Source of the DNA: Chromatiales bacterium | GTDB lineage: Bacteria; Pseudomonadota; Gammaproteobacteria; Chromatiales; Chromatiaceae | Direction of reading: 5' to 3' | NCBI GenBank assembly: GCA_028280505.1 | Contig: JANQLO010000069.1 | Span: 42,701 to 106,700 of the forward strand | DNA: 64,000 nt | In this document: positions 45,914 to 55,091 of the stretch, one piece after another | Position numbering within the stretch: the first letter of the stretch is position 1 | How the letters are laid out: every line of letters begins with the position of its first letter | Notes under the pieces: model-generated | Database searches by the model: none | Told to the model about the DNA's origin: nothing | Seen by the model: only the letters and a program-made list of their open reading frames with translations | Program-made: the position numbers and the translations under genes

Positions 45914-46578
45914 TGGAATTTTCAGGAGAACTTTTCCCCACCATATGGTTGTGGTTTTTTGCGCTGTTCTACGGCTTGGTGCTTTGGCGGGCGCTGCGTT
46001 GGGCAAATTGGCGTCGCCTTGCCGATCAGGAACAGCTCAATGTGTTCCTCGGCACCATTGTCTGTCTATTGCTTTTGTGGAGTATGCGTACCGAGGTGCA
46101 GCCGGGTTTCACCTGGCATCTGTCCGCAATGGTGACCGTGACACTGATGTTCGGTTGGTCGTTGGCGATAGTCGGGGGCAGTCTGGCCCTAATTGGCACC
46201 ACCTTGGTGGGCTTGAACGATTGGCCCGGTTTCTTGCCTTCGGCGCTGGTTTTCATTGTGTTGCCGGCAACCTTGGCCATGGTGATCCTCGGGTTGGTTC
46301 GTGCCTATCTGCCTAAGCACTATTTTGTTTACGTATTCATCAACGCTTTTTTTGCCGGTGGGGCGATTGCGATTTTGGTGGCCTTTGTCGCGACGGGTTT
46401 GCTCTTGTTGGCAGGGGCATTTAGCCTAAATAAACTCAGCGACAGTTACCTGCTGTTCCTGCCCCTGATGTTCTTCCCGGAGGCGGTGCTGAACGGTTGG
46501 TTGATGTCGATCATGGTCGGTTTCAAACCGCACTGGGTGGGTTCGTTCAGCGATGATGAATATCTTCACGGTAAATGA
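45914..46578 (+). CDS. Polytopic membrane protein, ECF-transporter permease (CbiM)-like
   Basis: A 221-residue inner-membrane protein with six or seven hydrophobic helices. It resembles the proteins annotated as energy-coupling factor transporter permease/CbiM-like in proteobacteria, including the ending EAVLNGWLMSIMVGFKPHWVGSF. There is no ECF ATPase next to it, so transport by this protein alone is uncertain. The ATG at 45914 fits the first helix; the longer frame overlaps the aldo/keto reductase gene and is rejected. Confidence 0.7.
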
Positions 46579-46786
46579 GTCTGAGCGCGGTTCAGTGCTG
46601 ACGGGCATCTTTAAACATTCGTGAATATGCATCTTGAACGACAGCATTCGCCTCTCTGTGCTGAAGATCTTCGTATGACGTGCGATCCTCGCCTTGATCC
46701 GGCGAATGATGTCGCCCAATCCGTGTGTCCAGAATGATTCGAGGTGCCCTAATGTTGTGTTCCTGCGATGATCCGAGGATAGTGAA

Positions 46787-47593
46787 TTGAGCTGGTGGGG
46801 CAAGCTGGTTGGCGGTGCCTTCGGCTTCATGCTAGGCGGTCCCCTGGGGGCCTTGCTCGGCGTTGCCTTAGGACACAATTTCGATAAGGGACTCAAGCAG
46901 CTGCCGGAAGATGGCCGTTTCGAGGCCGGCGACCGCGAACGCGTGCAGACCGCCTTTTTTACCGCGACCTTTGTGGTTATGGGGCGGGTGGCGAAGGCCG
47001 ATGGCCATGTCAGCCGGGATGAGATCCGGATGGCCGAGGCGGTCATGCGGGAGATGTCGCTGGATGCAGCAATGCGTCGGACTGCGATTGAGCTGTTCAA
47101 CCAAGGTAAGGCGCCGGCGTTCGATCTCGATGCCGTGCTCGACCAGTTTCGGCGCGAATGTCATGGCCGTCGAACGCTGATCGGGATGTTCGTCGAGATC
47201 CAACTTCAGGCCGCGTATGCCGATGGTCGTTTGGACGATGCCGAAGATGCCTTGTTGCGCCGGATCTGCAGCCGCCTCGGGGTTTCCGAGTTCGATTACC
47301 ATCGTTTGGAACGCATGGTCCGGGCTGAGCGCGTTGGGCGTGGGGATCAGAGCGGCCGGGGAGGGGTATCGACGGGGCGCCCGAGTCTCGAGCAGGCCTA
47401 CGCGGTATTGGGCGTGGCATCTGATGCCAGCGATGCCGAGGTCAAACGGGCCTATCGCCGCCTGCTCAGTCAGCATCACCCGGATAAATTGGTATCCAAG
47501 GGTCTGCCGGAGGAGATGATGAAGGTTGCAACCCAAAAAACGCACGAGATTCGCCAGGCCTATGAACGTATTCGCGAAGCTCGCGGAAACTGA
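46787..47593 (+). CDS. djlA: DnaJ-like membrane co-chaperone DjlA
   Basis: A 268-residue type III J-protein. A glycine-zipper-like N-terminal membrane segment (LVGGAFGFMLGGPLGALLGVALG) is followed by a TerB-like central domain (about 55-180) and a C-terminal J domain with the HPD motif in LSQHHPDKLVSKG. It starts with TTG at 46787, with GAGG upstream. DjlA stimulates DnaK at the inner membrane. Order and length match the family. Confidence 0.92.
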   Translation: MSWWGKLVGGAFGFMLGGPLGALLGVALGHNFDKGLKQLPEDGRFEAGDRERVQTAFFTATFVVMGRVAKADGHVSRDEIRMAEAVMREMSLDAAMRRTAIELFNQGKAPAFDLDAVLDQFRRECHGRRTLIGMFVEIQLQAAYADGRLDDAEDALLRRICSRLGVSEFDYHRLERMVRAERVGRGDQSGRGGVSTGRPSLEQAYAVLGVASDASDAEVKRAYRRLLSQHHPDKLVSKGLPEEMMKVATQKTHEIRQAYERIREARGN

Positions 47594-47719
47594 CTGCCTG
47601 ACTTGGGAATGTCACTCTTTCGCCGTTTTGATCTACGGCATAAGCCTGTCGGTATTACCGTGCGTCGGTCGCCGGAGCAGGTAAACTCCCCTGTCACCGC
47701 TTAGGGAGAAATCGATACC

Positions 47720-47950
47720 ATGACCGACACCGTCGATCCATTGATCCTCAACATGCTCTACGCCTGCATGGGCGGGTTTCTGACGCTGCTGTTCATGTGG
47801 CTCGGTTGCAAGGTGTTCAGCCATATCGTCAATTTCAGCATTCCGGAGCAATTGGCGCAGGGCAACATGGCGGTCGGCATGATGATCATGGGTATCTTCA
47901 TTGGCATCGGCACCGCTATGGGCTTGGTGATTGGTCTCGGGTTGAACTGA
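47720..47950 (+). CDS. DUF350-type small membrane protein
   Basis: A 76-residue inner-membrane protein with two helices (MLYACMGGFLTLLFMWLGCKVF and MAVGMMIMGIFIGIGTAMGLVIGLGL) and the EQLAQGNMAVGMMI segment of the DUF350 family. AGGGAG precedes the ATG. The lytic transglycosylase gene starts three bases after its stop, so they are co-transcribed. Function unknown. Confidence 0.82.
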   Translation: MTDTVDPLILNMLYACMGGFLTLLFMWLGCKVFSHIVNFSIPEQLAQGNMAVGMMIMGIFIGIGTAMGLVIGLGLN

Positions 47951-47953
47951 GCC

Positions 47954-48526
47954 ATGCGTTCGCGAGCCTGGCTTTGGTTGCTGGCTGCATTGGTGCCGGC
48001 AGTTGCGCTTGCCGGTGTTCGGCATCACGTCAAGCATGATCGCTGGACCGATGACTACGATCATTTGTTTCGCAAATACACCAAGCACTATTTCGGTGCC
48101 CATTTCGACTGGCATTGGTTCAAGGCGCAAGGAATCGCCGAGTCCGGTCTGGACCCCAATGCCGTGAGTCACGCCGGTGCGCTCGGCATTATGCAGATCC
48201 TGCCGTCGACCTACCGCGACATCAAACGAAGGAATCCATTTCTGGCGAACATAGAAGATCCGCGCTGGAACATCGCAGCCGGGATTTTCTATAACCGGCA
48301 GCTTTATCGTAAATGGAAAAAACGCCGCGGTATTCAAACCGCCGAGCGCCTGAAGTTCGCGTTCGGCAGCTACAACGCCGGCTATGGCAATGTGCTCAAG
48401 GCTTATCGCCGGGCGTTGAACGAACATGGAGAGGTTCGCCGCTGGGAACCGGTTTCGGCCTTTGCGCCCGGAGAAACGCGCCACTATGTCAGGCGCATCG
48501 AACGGCTCATGCAGATAGCCCAGTAA
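47954..48526 (+). CDS. Lytic transglycosylase (SLT domain)
   Basis: A 190-residue secreted enzyme that cleaves peptidoglycan glycan strands. A signal peptide (cleaved near VALAG) precedes a single SLT (goose-lysozyme-like) domain: catalytic E63 in IAESGLDPNAVS, then GALGIMQILPSTY and FAFGSYNAGYGNVLKAY. It is smaller than MltF/Slt70 and lacks extra domains. It follows the DUF350 gene in a likely operon. Confidence 0.92.
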   Translation: MRSRAWLWLLAALVPAVALAGVRHHVKHDRWTDDYDHLFRKYTKHYFGAHFDWHWFKAQGIAESGLDPNAVSHAGALGIMQILPSTYRDIKRRNPFLANIEDPRWNIAAGIFYNRQLYRKWKKRRGIQTAERLKFAFGSYNAGYGNVLKAYRRALNEHGEVRRWEPVSAFAPGETRHYVRRIERLMQIAQ

Positions 48527-48550
48527 ATCCCCTCGTCCCGCGTCGCCCGG

Positions 48551-49570
48551 TTAGCGTGGCGGTTGCCAATACGGCACGCCATAGCCGGGAAAGGCGCCCG
48601 GATATGTTGGGCCGTAGGCCGGAGGCATCGGTGGGTAAGGTCGATATGGTGCCGGGATCTGTGGTCTGGCTGCGCGATTTTGTTCGAGGGCCGCCTCGTG
48701 TTGTTCACGTTGGCGGCGTGCGTTTTCGTCGATTTGTGCTTGGCGTTCGCGCATGTATTCATCGAAGCGGGCACGCATCGTTTCGCGGTAATTGTTCATG
48801 GCTTCGGAGCTGGCATAGCCGGTGGCGGTGTCCGGGCTGGGCTCGGATTCGGTGTTTGCTGTTTCGACGGGTGCTGCTTCATCGGCCCCTGCGGTGGGCG
48901 ATAGTTCGGTATCCACCTCGATAACGGCAACTGAGGCTGAGTCGGCGGAAGGTGGCGGTGGGAGTTCGGTACCGGCCGGTGTGTCCGGTGCAGGTACAGC
49001 GTCGGCGGTCTGCGTATCGGGCTGTACGTCAGATATCGTTTGCTCAGTGTTGTCGACTTCGACAGTCGTTTTGACTTGTGTCTCGGCCGGGGCGGTTTGC
49101 TCCTCCGCTTGTTGCGCCACCGTTTCGGGTAAGGTTTCCTGGAGCGGTACCGTAGCGGGCTCGGTCGTGGTCGTTTCTTGCAACGATGCCGAAGGTTGTA
49201 CGGCCTCGCGATGCGCCTGCATCTTTTCGCGCATTTCCGCGTGTCGCGCTTCGGCCTCGGCAATGGCAGCGGGTGCTAGCGTTTCTGTCTCTGGTGACGG
49301 CACCGGAGAAGTCGCGTTGCCCCAGGGCGGTGTTGCCGGCATGGCGTAGCCCTGTTCGAGTGCACGCTGACGTAGCAGGTCGTATTGCGCATTGCGATAG
49401 TCGTCGCGCGCGCTACCCTGCAAGGAACGCATTGCTTCGCTATGGGTGGCGATTTCGTCATCGCTCATGATCCGGAAGGCCGGTTCTGAGGGGTTTGCCG
49501 TCGCCACCTGGACGCCGATGGTTAGGCCTATCGCTACCAAACCGGTGGTGAATCGCTTGCGCTGTGTCAT
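48551..49570 (-). CDS. Secreted Pro/Glu/Thr/Ala-rich protein
   Basis: About 339 residues with a signal peptide (cleaved near VATA|NPSEP). A conserved-looking N-terminal part (FRIMSDDEIATHSEAM, then SARDDYRNAQYDLLRQRALEQGYAMP) is followed by about 190 low-complexity residues rich in Ala, Thr, Glu, Pro and Val, then a charged helical stretch (MRARFDEYMRERQAQIDENARRQRE) and a Pro/Tyr-rich end. AAGGA lies eight bases before the ATG at 49570. Family unknown; an envelope-spanning or surface-linked role would fit the disordered middle. Confidence 0.72.
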   Translation of the reverse strand: MTQRKRFTTGLVAIGLTIGVQVATANPSEPAFRIMSDDEIATHSEAMRSLQGSARDDYRNAQYDLLRQRALEQGYAMPATPPWGNATSPVPSPETETLAPAAIAEAEARHAEMREKMQAHREAVQPSASLQETTTTEPATVPLQETLPETVAQQAEEQTAPAETQVKTTVEVDNTEQTISDVQPDTQTADAVPAPDTPAGTELPPPPSADSASVAVIEVDTELSPTAGADEAAPVETANTESEPSPDTATGYASSEAMNNYRETMRARFDEYMRERQAQIDENARRQREQHEAALEQNRAARPQIPAPYRPYPPMPPAYGPTYPGAFPGYGVPYWQPPR

Positions 49571-49633
49571 ATCGGTGTTCCTTGCTTCGGGACTTCGCAT
49601 AGTCTAACGAATGCAGCATTGTACGGGTTGTGC

Positions 49634-51535
49634 TTAGGCCGATTTTTCGATGCCGAGCTTTTTCATACGGGAACGCAGGGTACTTGCGGGCAGGCCGAGG
49701 ATCTCGGCGGCGCCGCCACGTCCGGCGATAGCCCATTGGGTGTGGTCGAGCACACGGCGGATATAGCGAGCTTCGTTCTCCGCCAGCGGGACGAACGTGT
49801 CGCCGTTCGTTGGCGTTGCTGCAGGATTCCCGTGCGCAAGTTCTGCCGTGTTGGTAATGCCTGAATTCACCAGATGGGGCGCGATGGGCACGATTTTGTC
49901 ACGTGCCAGAATGGCCGCCCGTTCGATAACGTTTTGCAGCTCCCGGATATTGCCGGGCCAGTGGTAGGCCATGAGCAACTGCATGCCGTCTTCAGTGACG
50001 CGGGAGAAGGCCCGGCCCTGCGCACGCGCCTGGTCAGCGAGAAATTTGGCGACTAACAGCGGGATATCTTCCCGTCGGTCGCGCAATGGAGGCACGGTAA
50101 GCGGGAATACGTTGAGACGATAGAAAAGGTCCATGCGGAAGTTGCCGTTTTCGACCATCTCGACCAGGTCGCGGTTGGTTGCCGCGATAACCCGCACGTC
50201 GACATTGATGGCACTTTCCGAGCCGAGTCGGCTGATTTCGTGCTCCTGTAAAACCCTGAGCAGTTTGACCTGGGCATCGAGTGGCAGCTCGCCGACTTCG
50301 TCCAGAAAAATGGTGCCGCCGTCGGCGAGTTCGAAGTGCCCCTGCCGCTGCTTGCTCGCACCGGTGAAGGCGCCTTTTTCGTGACCGAACAATTCGCTCT
50401 CGATCAGTGTTGGGGTGATCGCGCCACAGTTTACTTTGATCAGCGGCCGGTCGCGGCGGGCGCTGAGGTCGTGGATGGCCCGTGCCATCGCCTCTTTGCC
50501 GGTGCCGGATTCGCCGATGATCAGGACCGAGCTGTTGGTCGGTGCAACCTGATCGATTTGATCGAGTACCGCCTTGAGGGTGGGGCTTTCGCCAACGATG
50601 CTATCGAAGCGTCCTTCGGTCTTGACCTCGGCTTGGAGGTAGGCGTTTTCGGCTTGCAAGCGGTCACGTAAGGTTTCCACCTCGGCAAGTGCCTCACGCA
50701 ACGCATGCTCCTGGCGCTTGCGTTGGGTGACGTCGCGAAATGCCAGCACAGCTCCCTGGACGTCGCCGCCACGCTTGATCGGCGTACAAGTCCAGCTCAC
50801 CGCGAAATGATCGCCGGACAATCGCCAGAAAACGTCGCTGTCACTTTGCTTGGCGATGCCCTGCTTGAGCGTTTGATAGACGCCGGTTTCGATGAAGTGA
50901 TAAGGGCTGCCGTCCCAGCGCGCATACATGTGCAGTTCGTGCAGCGACTGGCCGATCAGCGCTTCCTGGGTGTAGCCCGTGAGGCGCATTGCCGCCGGGT
51001 TGGCAAAAGTGATCAAACCGTCCAGGTCGAGGCCATAGATGCCGTCACCCACCGAGTCGAGAATGGGTTGATTGGCTGCCTCGAGTTGACGGTTCCGCTC
51101 CGCCAGTTCGGTTCGCAGGCGGGAAATGGTCAAATGCGTCTCGACTCTGGCAATCACTTCTTCGGCCTGGAATGGCTTGGCGATGTAATCGACCGCACCC
51201 ATTGTCAGACCTTTGATTTTGTCGTCGGTATCGTCCAGTGCCGATAAAAAGATCACCGCGATGTCCGAGGTTTGTGGGTTTTCCTTGAGTTTTGCGCAGG
51301 TTTCGAAGCCGTCCATCCCGGACATGAGAATATCCAGCAGGATGAGATCCGGATGGGCCCATTGTGCAACTTTGAGGGCGTCTTCACCGCTCTTGGCGAC
51401 CAGCAGTTTGTGCCCCAGTCCCTTCAACGTGCCGAACAGCAGCTGAAGATTGGTCGGGTTGTCGTCGACCAAGAGGATGGTGCTGTTGTGCGAGCCTTGC
51501 AAGTTGCCGAGATCCAACGGATGACCAGTCGGCAT
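49634..51535 (-). CDS. Sigma-54 activator with receiver and PAS domains
   Basis: A 633-residue regulator: receiver (about 18-135, D68 in LILLDILMSG), PAS (about 150-275, QPILDSVGDGIYGLDLDGLITFANPAA), a coiled linker, the AAA+ sigma-54 domain (about 310-545, IGESGTGKEAM, GAFTGA, TIFLDEVGELP) and a Fis-type HTH (about 590-633). It begins 43 bases after the stop of the hybrid kinase gene on the same strand, so the pair form one two-component system. The output promoters are not in evidence nearby. Confidence 0.93.
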   Translation of the reverse strand: MPTGHPLDLGNLQGSHNSTILLVDDNPTNLQLLFGTLKGLGHKLLVAKSGEDALKVAQWAHPDLILLDILMSGMDGFETCAKLKENPQTSDIAVIFLSALDDTDDKIKGLTMGAVDYIAKPFQAEEVIARVETHLTISRLRTELAERNRQLEAANQPILDSVGDGIYGLDLDGLITFANPAAMRLTGYTQEALIGQSLHELHMYARWDGSPYHFIETGVYQTLKQGIAKQSDSDVFWRLSGDHFAVSWTCTPIKRGGDVQGAVLAFRDVTQRKRQEHALREALAEVETLRDRLQAENAYLQAEVKTEGRFDSIVGESPTLKAVLDQIDQVAPTNSSVLIIGESGTGKEAMARAIHDLSARRDRPLIKVNCGAITPTLIESELFGHEKGAFTGASKQRQGHFELADGGTIFLDEVGELPLDAQVKLLRVLQEHEISRLGSESAINVDVRVIAATNRDLVEMVENGNFRMDLFYRLNVFPLTVPPLRDRREDIPLLVAKFLADQARAQGRAFSRVTEDGMQLLMAYHWPGNIRELQNVIERAAILARDKIVPIAPHLVNSGITNTAELAHGNPAATPTNGDTFVPLAENEARYIRRVLDHTQWAIAGRGGAAEILGLPASTLRSRMKKLGIEKSA

Positions 51536-51578
51536 ATTAGGAGATAAATGCGCCGGCTGTCATGTTATTGCCCTGCAA

Positions 51579-54134
51579 TCAATCCGTCTGCGCCAGTAGC
51601 GCACAAAAACGTCGCAGACCATCGAAATCGAACAATCTCGCCATCAATGCGATAGTGTCGATGTCGGCTTTGGGAACGGCCGGATTGTCGGCAAGCTCCT
51701 CCGCCAGTTGGAACAGGCGGCCCACATCACCCTGGTCTATCGCGGCAGCCACACGTTCCGCAGTTTCTTCGGCAAGCGCGCGCGGCCATGCTCGATCCGC
51801 CGATGTCGGTACCTCGTCACCGTCGGGCTGTAGCAGCGCGCCGAGTAGACGAAACAACTGTTCAGGGTTGAACGGCTTGGCCAGAAAGGCGTCGAAACCG
51901 GCTTGTCGTGCCACTTCGGCAGCATCTGGGTAAGCATTGGCACTCAATGCGACGATGCGCGGCTGGCCATGGGCGATACTGCGGATCGCGGACGATTGCG
52001 TCTGACTGTCGCCGTCGGATAGACGGACATCCAGTAGCACCAGGTCGAACGGGATTTTCCCCAGCGTTGGCTCGGCGTCCCGTGTCGTTGCATGTGCCTC
52101 GACCTGGCAGCCGGCGTCCTCGAGCAAAATTGCCAACATGTTGCGGTTTTCTGCCGATGGATCGACGATCAAAATCCGGCAATGCGCGTTACTTGGTAGT
52201 GCGATCTTTGGTGTTTCACCCGCCGTGAAAGGCTCTTGCCTGTGCACGAACTCTTTCGGCACCGGTTGGTAAGGTATCCGGAAGCGGAAATGGCTGCCTT
52301 TGCCGGGATAGCTTTCCACGGTCAGGGGTTGACCGCCGAGCAAAGCGATCAGACGTTGATTGATGGTGAGTCCCAAGCCGGTACCGTCGGTGACCCGGCC
52401 TTCGCCCACTTGGGTAAAGGCGTCGAAGATCCGCTCGGTTTTGCCAGGTTCGATGCCGGTGCCGGTGTCGCTCACGACGAATGCAAGTTGCTCATCGGCA
52501 GTGAATTCTGCTTTGAGTGTGATCGAGCCGTGCTCGGTGAATTTGACTGCATTACCGACCAGGTTGAGAAGGATTTGTTTGAGCTTTACCGAGTCGGTCA
52601 TAACCTGCGGCGGCAAGTTGGCATCGAGATCCACGTGCAGTGTCAGCCCTTTCCCCTTTGCGCGTTGCGCCATGATCAGTTCGACATCTTCGATCAGTCG
52701 CCGTAAATCAGCGGGTTGGATATCGAGACGTACTTGCCCGACCTCGATCCTGGTCAAGTCCAGAATGTCGTTGATCAACGTCAGCAGATGCTGACCGCAA
52801 CGTTCGATGGCCTCGAGGCTTTCTCGTTGTGCGGACTCCAACGGGCTATCGCGAAGAAGGATTTGCGCATAGCCGAGTACACCATGCAGCGGGGTTCTCA
52901 GCTCGTGGCTCATATTGGATAGGAATTCCGATTTCGCCCGGTTTGCGAGTTGTGCTTCGCGGTTCGCCTGTTCTAGGGCCCGCTGTGTGCGGCGGTTTTC
53001 ATCGACTTGGTTGAGCAACTGAGTGTTGGTCTCACGTAGCTCCGTCGTACGCTCGGCAACCCGTTGTTCAAGGACTTGGTGGGCGTTACGTAACAAGGTC
53101 TCGCGATCGGCAATTTGTCCGGCCATGCGGGCGATGGCGTTGGCCAGGCGGCCGAGTTCATCATTGGAATTCACGGCCGGTGCGGCTGTGAAATGACCAT
53201 GCGATATCTGGCGAACTCTGTCATCCAGCATGCGAAGCGGCAAGGTGATCTGGCGCGCGACCAAGCCGATGATAAAAACAATCGCGAGTAATGAGATGAT
53301 CAGTGCCAACGCGATGATGCTGACTTGTTTGCGTACGTTTGCCAACGCGGTAGCTGTCGGTGTGATTGCGGTGATATGCCAGGGGAAACCGGGTAATTCA
53401 GCGTTGATTGACCAGTATTCGGTTCCGTTACGATCGTAGACTACGGCGACGCGGTCGGTATGAGGCGGATGCGGTAAGTCGCGAGCCAGATTTCGGATGC
53501 CTTCGTCGCTTGTCGGCGGTGGTTTCAGCAAGCCATCAGCATTGCCCACGAACAGGGTGACCGGCGGGCTCGCTTGTCGTGCCAGTTCCGAGTACAGGTC
53601 GGCTACCGTCAGCTCTACCCAGGTATACCCATATTTTTCGCCGCGGCGAGTGATCGGGCGGTTGAATCGCAGGATTTCGTCTTCGACCTGCCAGCCGGGC
53701 GTGAGCGCTGCTTGTGGGGAGGTAGTGAGCGGTCTGCCGCGAGGCTCTCCTCGTTGCATCTGCGCACCTCGGGGCGGATCGTCGTAGACGACGGCTGCGG
53801 TCCTCGCAATCGGTGTGCGTCTGAGGCCGTCGATGAGGTGGGCGTAGAGCAGGGTTTGGTCGTGGTCCGATTCAGCCAGGATTAGGTCGCCCAAAGTTCC
53901 GGCTAGCGCGGGTACCTGATAGAACAGCAGGGCCAAACGTGAGGCCTGATGGTGGGCATGTTCGGCCAGCAAGGTCTGTGCATTCGCACTCAGATGGGTG
54001 TTGATGTGCGAAATCCCGAGCAGAAACAGCACCGAATAGACCAGTACCACGGGCAATACGGTGAAGATGATCAGCTTGCTACGGATCGACGTATGCACGG
54101 GAGCGCTTCTGGAACCTAGAGCGTGCTGTGTCAT
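51579..54134 (-). CDS. Hybrid sensor histidine kinase
   Basis: An 851-residue membrane kinase. TM1 (about 20-42) and TM2 (about 275-297) enclose a periplasmic sensor of about 230 residues. HAMP (about 300-350), a coiled coil, HisKA (phospho-His in FLSNMSHELRTPLHG), HATPase (GNAVKFTEHGS, VSDTGTGIEPGK, DGTGLGLTINQRL) and a receiver (LVLLDVRLSDGDS, AFLAKPFNP) follow. About 85 helical residues end the protein; they resemble an Hpt-type bundle but show no clear phospho-histidine motif. The sigma-54 activator with its own receiver lies directly downstream, likely its partner. The stimulus is unknown. Confidence 0.93.
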   Translation of the reverse strand: MTQHALGSRSAPVHTSIRSKLIIFTVLPVVLVYSVLFLLGISHINTHLSANAQTLLAEHAHHQASRLALLFYQVPALAGTLGDLILAESDHDQTLLYAHLIDGLRRTPIARTAAVVYDDPPRGAQMQRGEPRGRPLTTSPQAALTPGWQVEDEILRFNRPITRRGEKYGYTWVELTVADLYSELARQASPPVTLFVGNADGLLKPPPTSDEGIRNLARDLPHPPHTDRVAVVYDRNGTEYWSINAELPGFPWHITAITPTATALANVRKQVSIIALALIISLLAIVFIIGLVARQITLPLRMLDDRVRQISHGHFTAAPAVNSNDELGRLANAIARMAGQIADRETLLRNAHQVLEQRVAERTTELRETNTQLLNQVDENRRTQRALEQANREAQLANRAKSEFLSNMSHELRTPLHGVLGYAQILLRDSPLESAQRESLEAIERCGQHLLTLINDILDLTRIEVGQVRLDIQPADLRRLIEDVELIMAQRAKGKGLTLHVDLDANLPPQVMTDSVKLKQILLNLVGNAVKFTEHGSITLKAEFTADEQLAFVVSDTGTGIEPGKTERIFDAFTQVGEGRVTDGTGLGLTINQRLIALLGGQPLTVESYPGKGSHFRFRIPYQPVPKEFVHRQEPFTAGETPKIALPSNAHCRILIVDPSAENRNMLAILLEDAGCQVEAHATTRDAEPTLGKIPFDLVLLDVRLSDGDSQTQSSAIRSIAHGQPRIVALSANAYPDAAEVARQAGFDAFLAKPFNPEQLFRLLGALLQPDGDEVPTSADRAWPRALAEETAERVAAAIDQGDVGRLFQLAEELADNPAVPKADIDTIALMARLFDFDGLRRFCALLAQTD

Positions 54135-54178
54135 GGATCGGAATATTGTTCTTTTGGTTTTCGCATGATACGCCAGGC

Positions 54179-54206
54179 AAAAAAAACCCCCGGGGGGAGT
54201 CGGGGG
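54179..54206 (-). terminator. Rho-independent terminator of the small membrane protein gene
   Basis: On the minus strand a CCCCCG/CGGGGG stem with an 8-base loop runs into a stretch of T (an A-run on plus, 54179-54186). It lies between the small membrane protein gene (54293-54544) and the hybrid kinase start. Confidence 0.8.
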
Positions 54207-54292
54207 TCAGTTTCCGCAGACACGGAATTCGTATTTATCATTACTCGGAGAACAGCGAGTCCAAATACTCGCCTCGGCTATTTGCTTGGTGT

Positions 54293-54544
54293 TCAGGCGT
54301 GTTTGCCGCGCTCCTCGCCTTGTTTGCCGAGCCCGATCAATTTGGGCAAGGAAAGCACCGAGAATGCGCCAGAAAATATAACCATACCGACGATCAACAT
54401 GGGCGGGACATCGAGTCCCAGGATCGGGCCGGCAATGGCAAGCATCATCGCGGAAAGCCATGCGACCAACCCTGCCACGCTCAACAAGGTGCCGGCACGA
54501 TCGTCCGGCTGATTGGCTCCCGATGGGGAATAAGAGGTATTCAT
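54293..54544 (-). CDS. Small two-helix membrane protein
   Basis: An 83-residue protein with two hydrophobic helices (LLSVAGLVAWLSAMMLAIAGPIL and PPMLIVGMVIFSGAFSVLSL) and a charged C-terminus. The ATG at 54544 has AAGGTGG about six bases upstream; a GTG three codons earlier is possible. I do not recognise the family. It is followed by its own terminator, so it is probably a single-gene unit. Confidence 0.7.
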   Translation of the reverse strand: MNTSYSPSGANQPDDRAGTLLSVAGLVAWLSAMMLAIAGPILGLDVPPMLIVGMVIFSGAFSVLSLPKLIGLGKQGEERGKHA

Positions 54545-55091
54545 TTTTTCCACCTTTTCAACAAATACTTCCGACCGATTTATGTTTTGGTGTGACGCTG
54601 AACGTCACTTGGGCGACGTTGAAAAAGCAAACCTTGTGCCATGCTACTTAATTATTTTAAAATCAATAAGTTATATAAATTTTTGATAGGATCGAGGAGC
54701 TTAAACGCGGTAAATCGACGCGAAATATCGTGCCCGCCAATCGCGGCGCGATATTTCGCGCTATAACCGGTTTTTGGATTCAGTTGAGCGATATGCCGGC
54801 AATATCCGAGTCCCTGACAACCCACAATCGTGGACACGGAAGTCGCGCGCCGGGAGGTTGATTGGGCAGGGAACGCCGATGCGAATGTGTGGTATCGGGT
54901 TCGACGCTTATTATGTCGCTCGTGATGGCTTGCGTTCCATAAGCGCCCTCGTTTTTACTGGCTCTCACTTTGCGGCGTGTGAGACAAGTAAGCGAACCGT
55001 CTTCGTGGGCTGTCGTGCCTCTCGGTAAGAGATGGCGAGAAACCAATTGGAAAGCGCTAGAATCCAGCCGTGACCCTATAATGGACGCAGG
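54545..55091. other. 550-base stretch with an AT-rich segment and a long inverted repeat
   Basis: No convincing gene. It contains a strongly AT-rich stretch at about 54645-54690, in contrast to the GC-rich surroundings, and a 12-bp perfect inverted repeat at 54719-54760. Promoters for the divergent small membrane protein and phosphohexomutase genes must lie at its ends. Confidence 0.45.
54719..54760. repeat. Perfect 12-bp inverted repeat with 18-base spacer
   Basis: CGCGAAATATCG (54719-54730) and CGATATTTCGCG (54749-54760) are exact reverse complements separated by 18 bases. It lies in the AT-rich/GC-rich junction of the gap between two divergent genes. It may be a regulator dimer-pair site or a cruciform-forming element; no T-run makes it a terminator. 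Confidence 0.7.

Noticed and set aside
46426..47100. Minus-strand 224-codon frame crossing the gap before djlA
   Set aside because: It overlaps the ends of two well-supported genes, and no protein resemblance was found.
54615..54650. Possible c-di-GMP (GEMM) riboswitch suggested by a GCAAACC-like string near the phosphohexomutase
   Set aside because: The partner GNRA loop, the GGGACGCAAAGCC half and the correct strand or distance to a start are missing.
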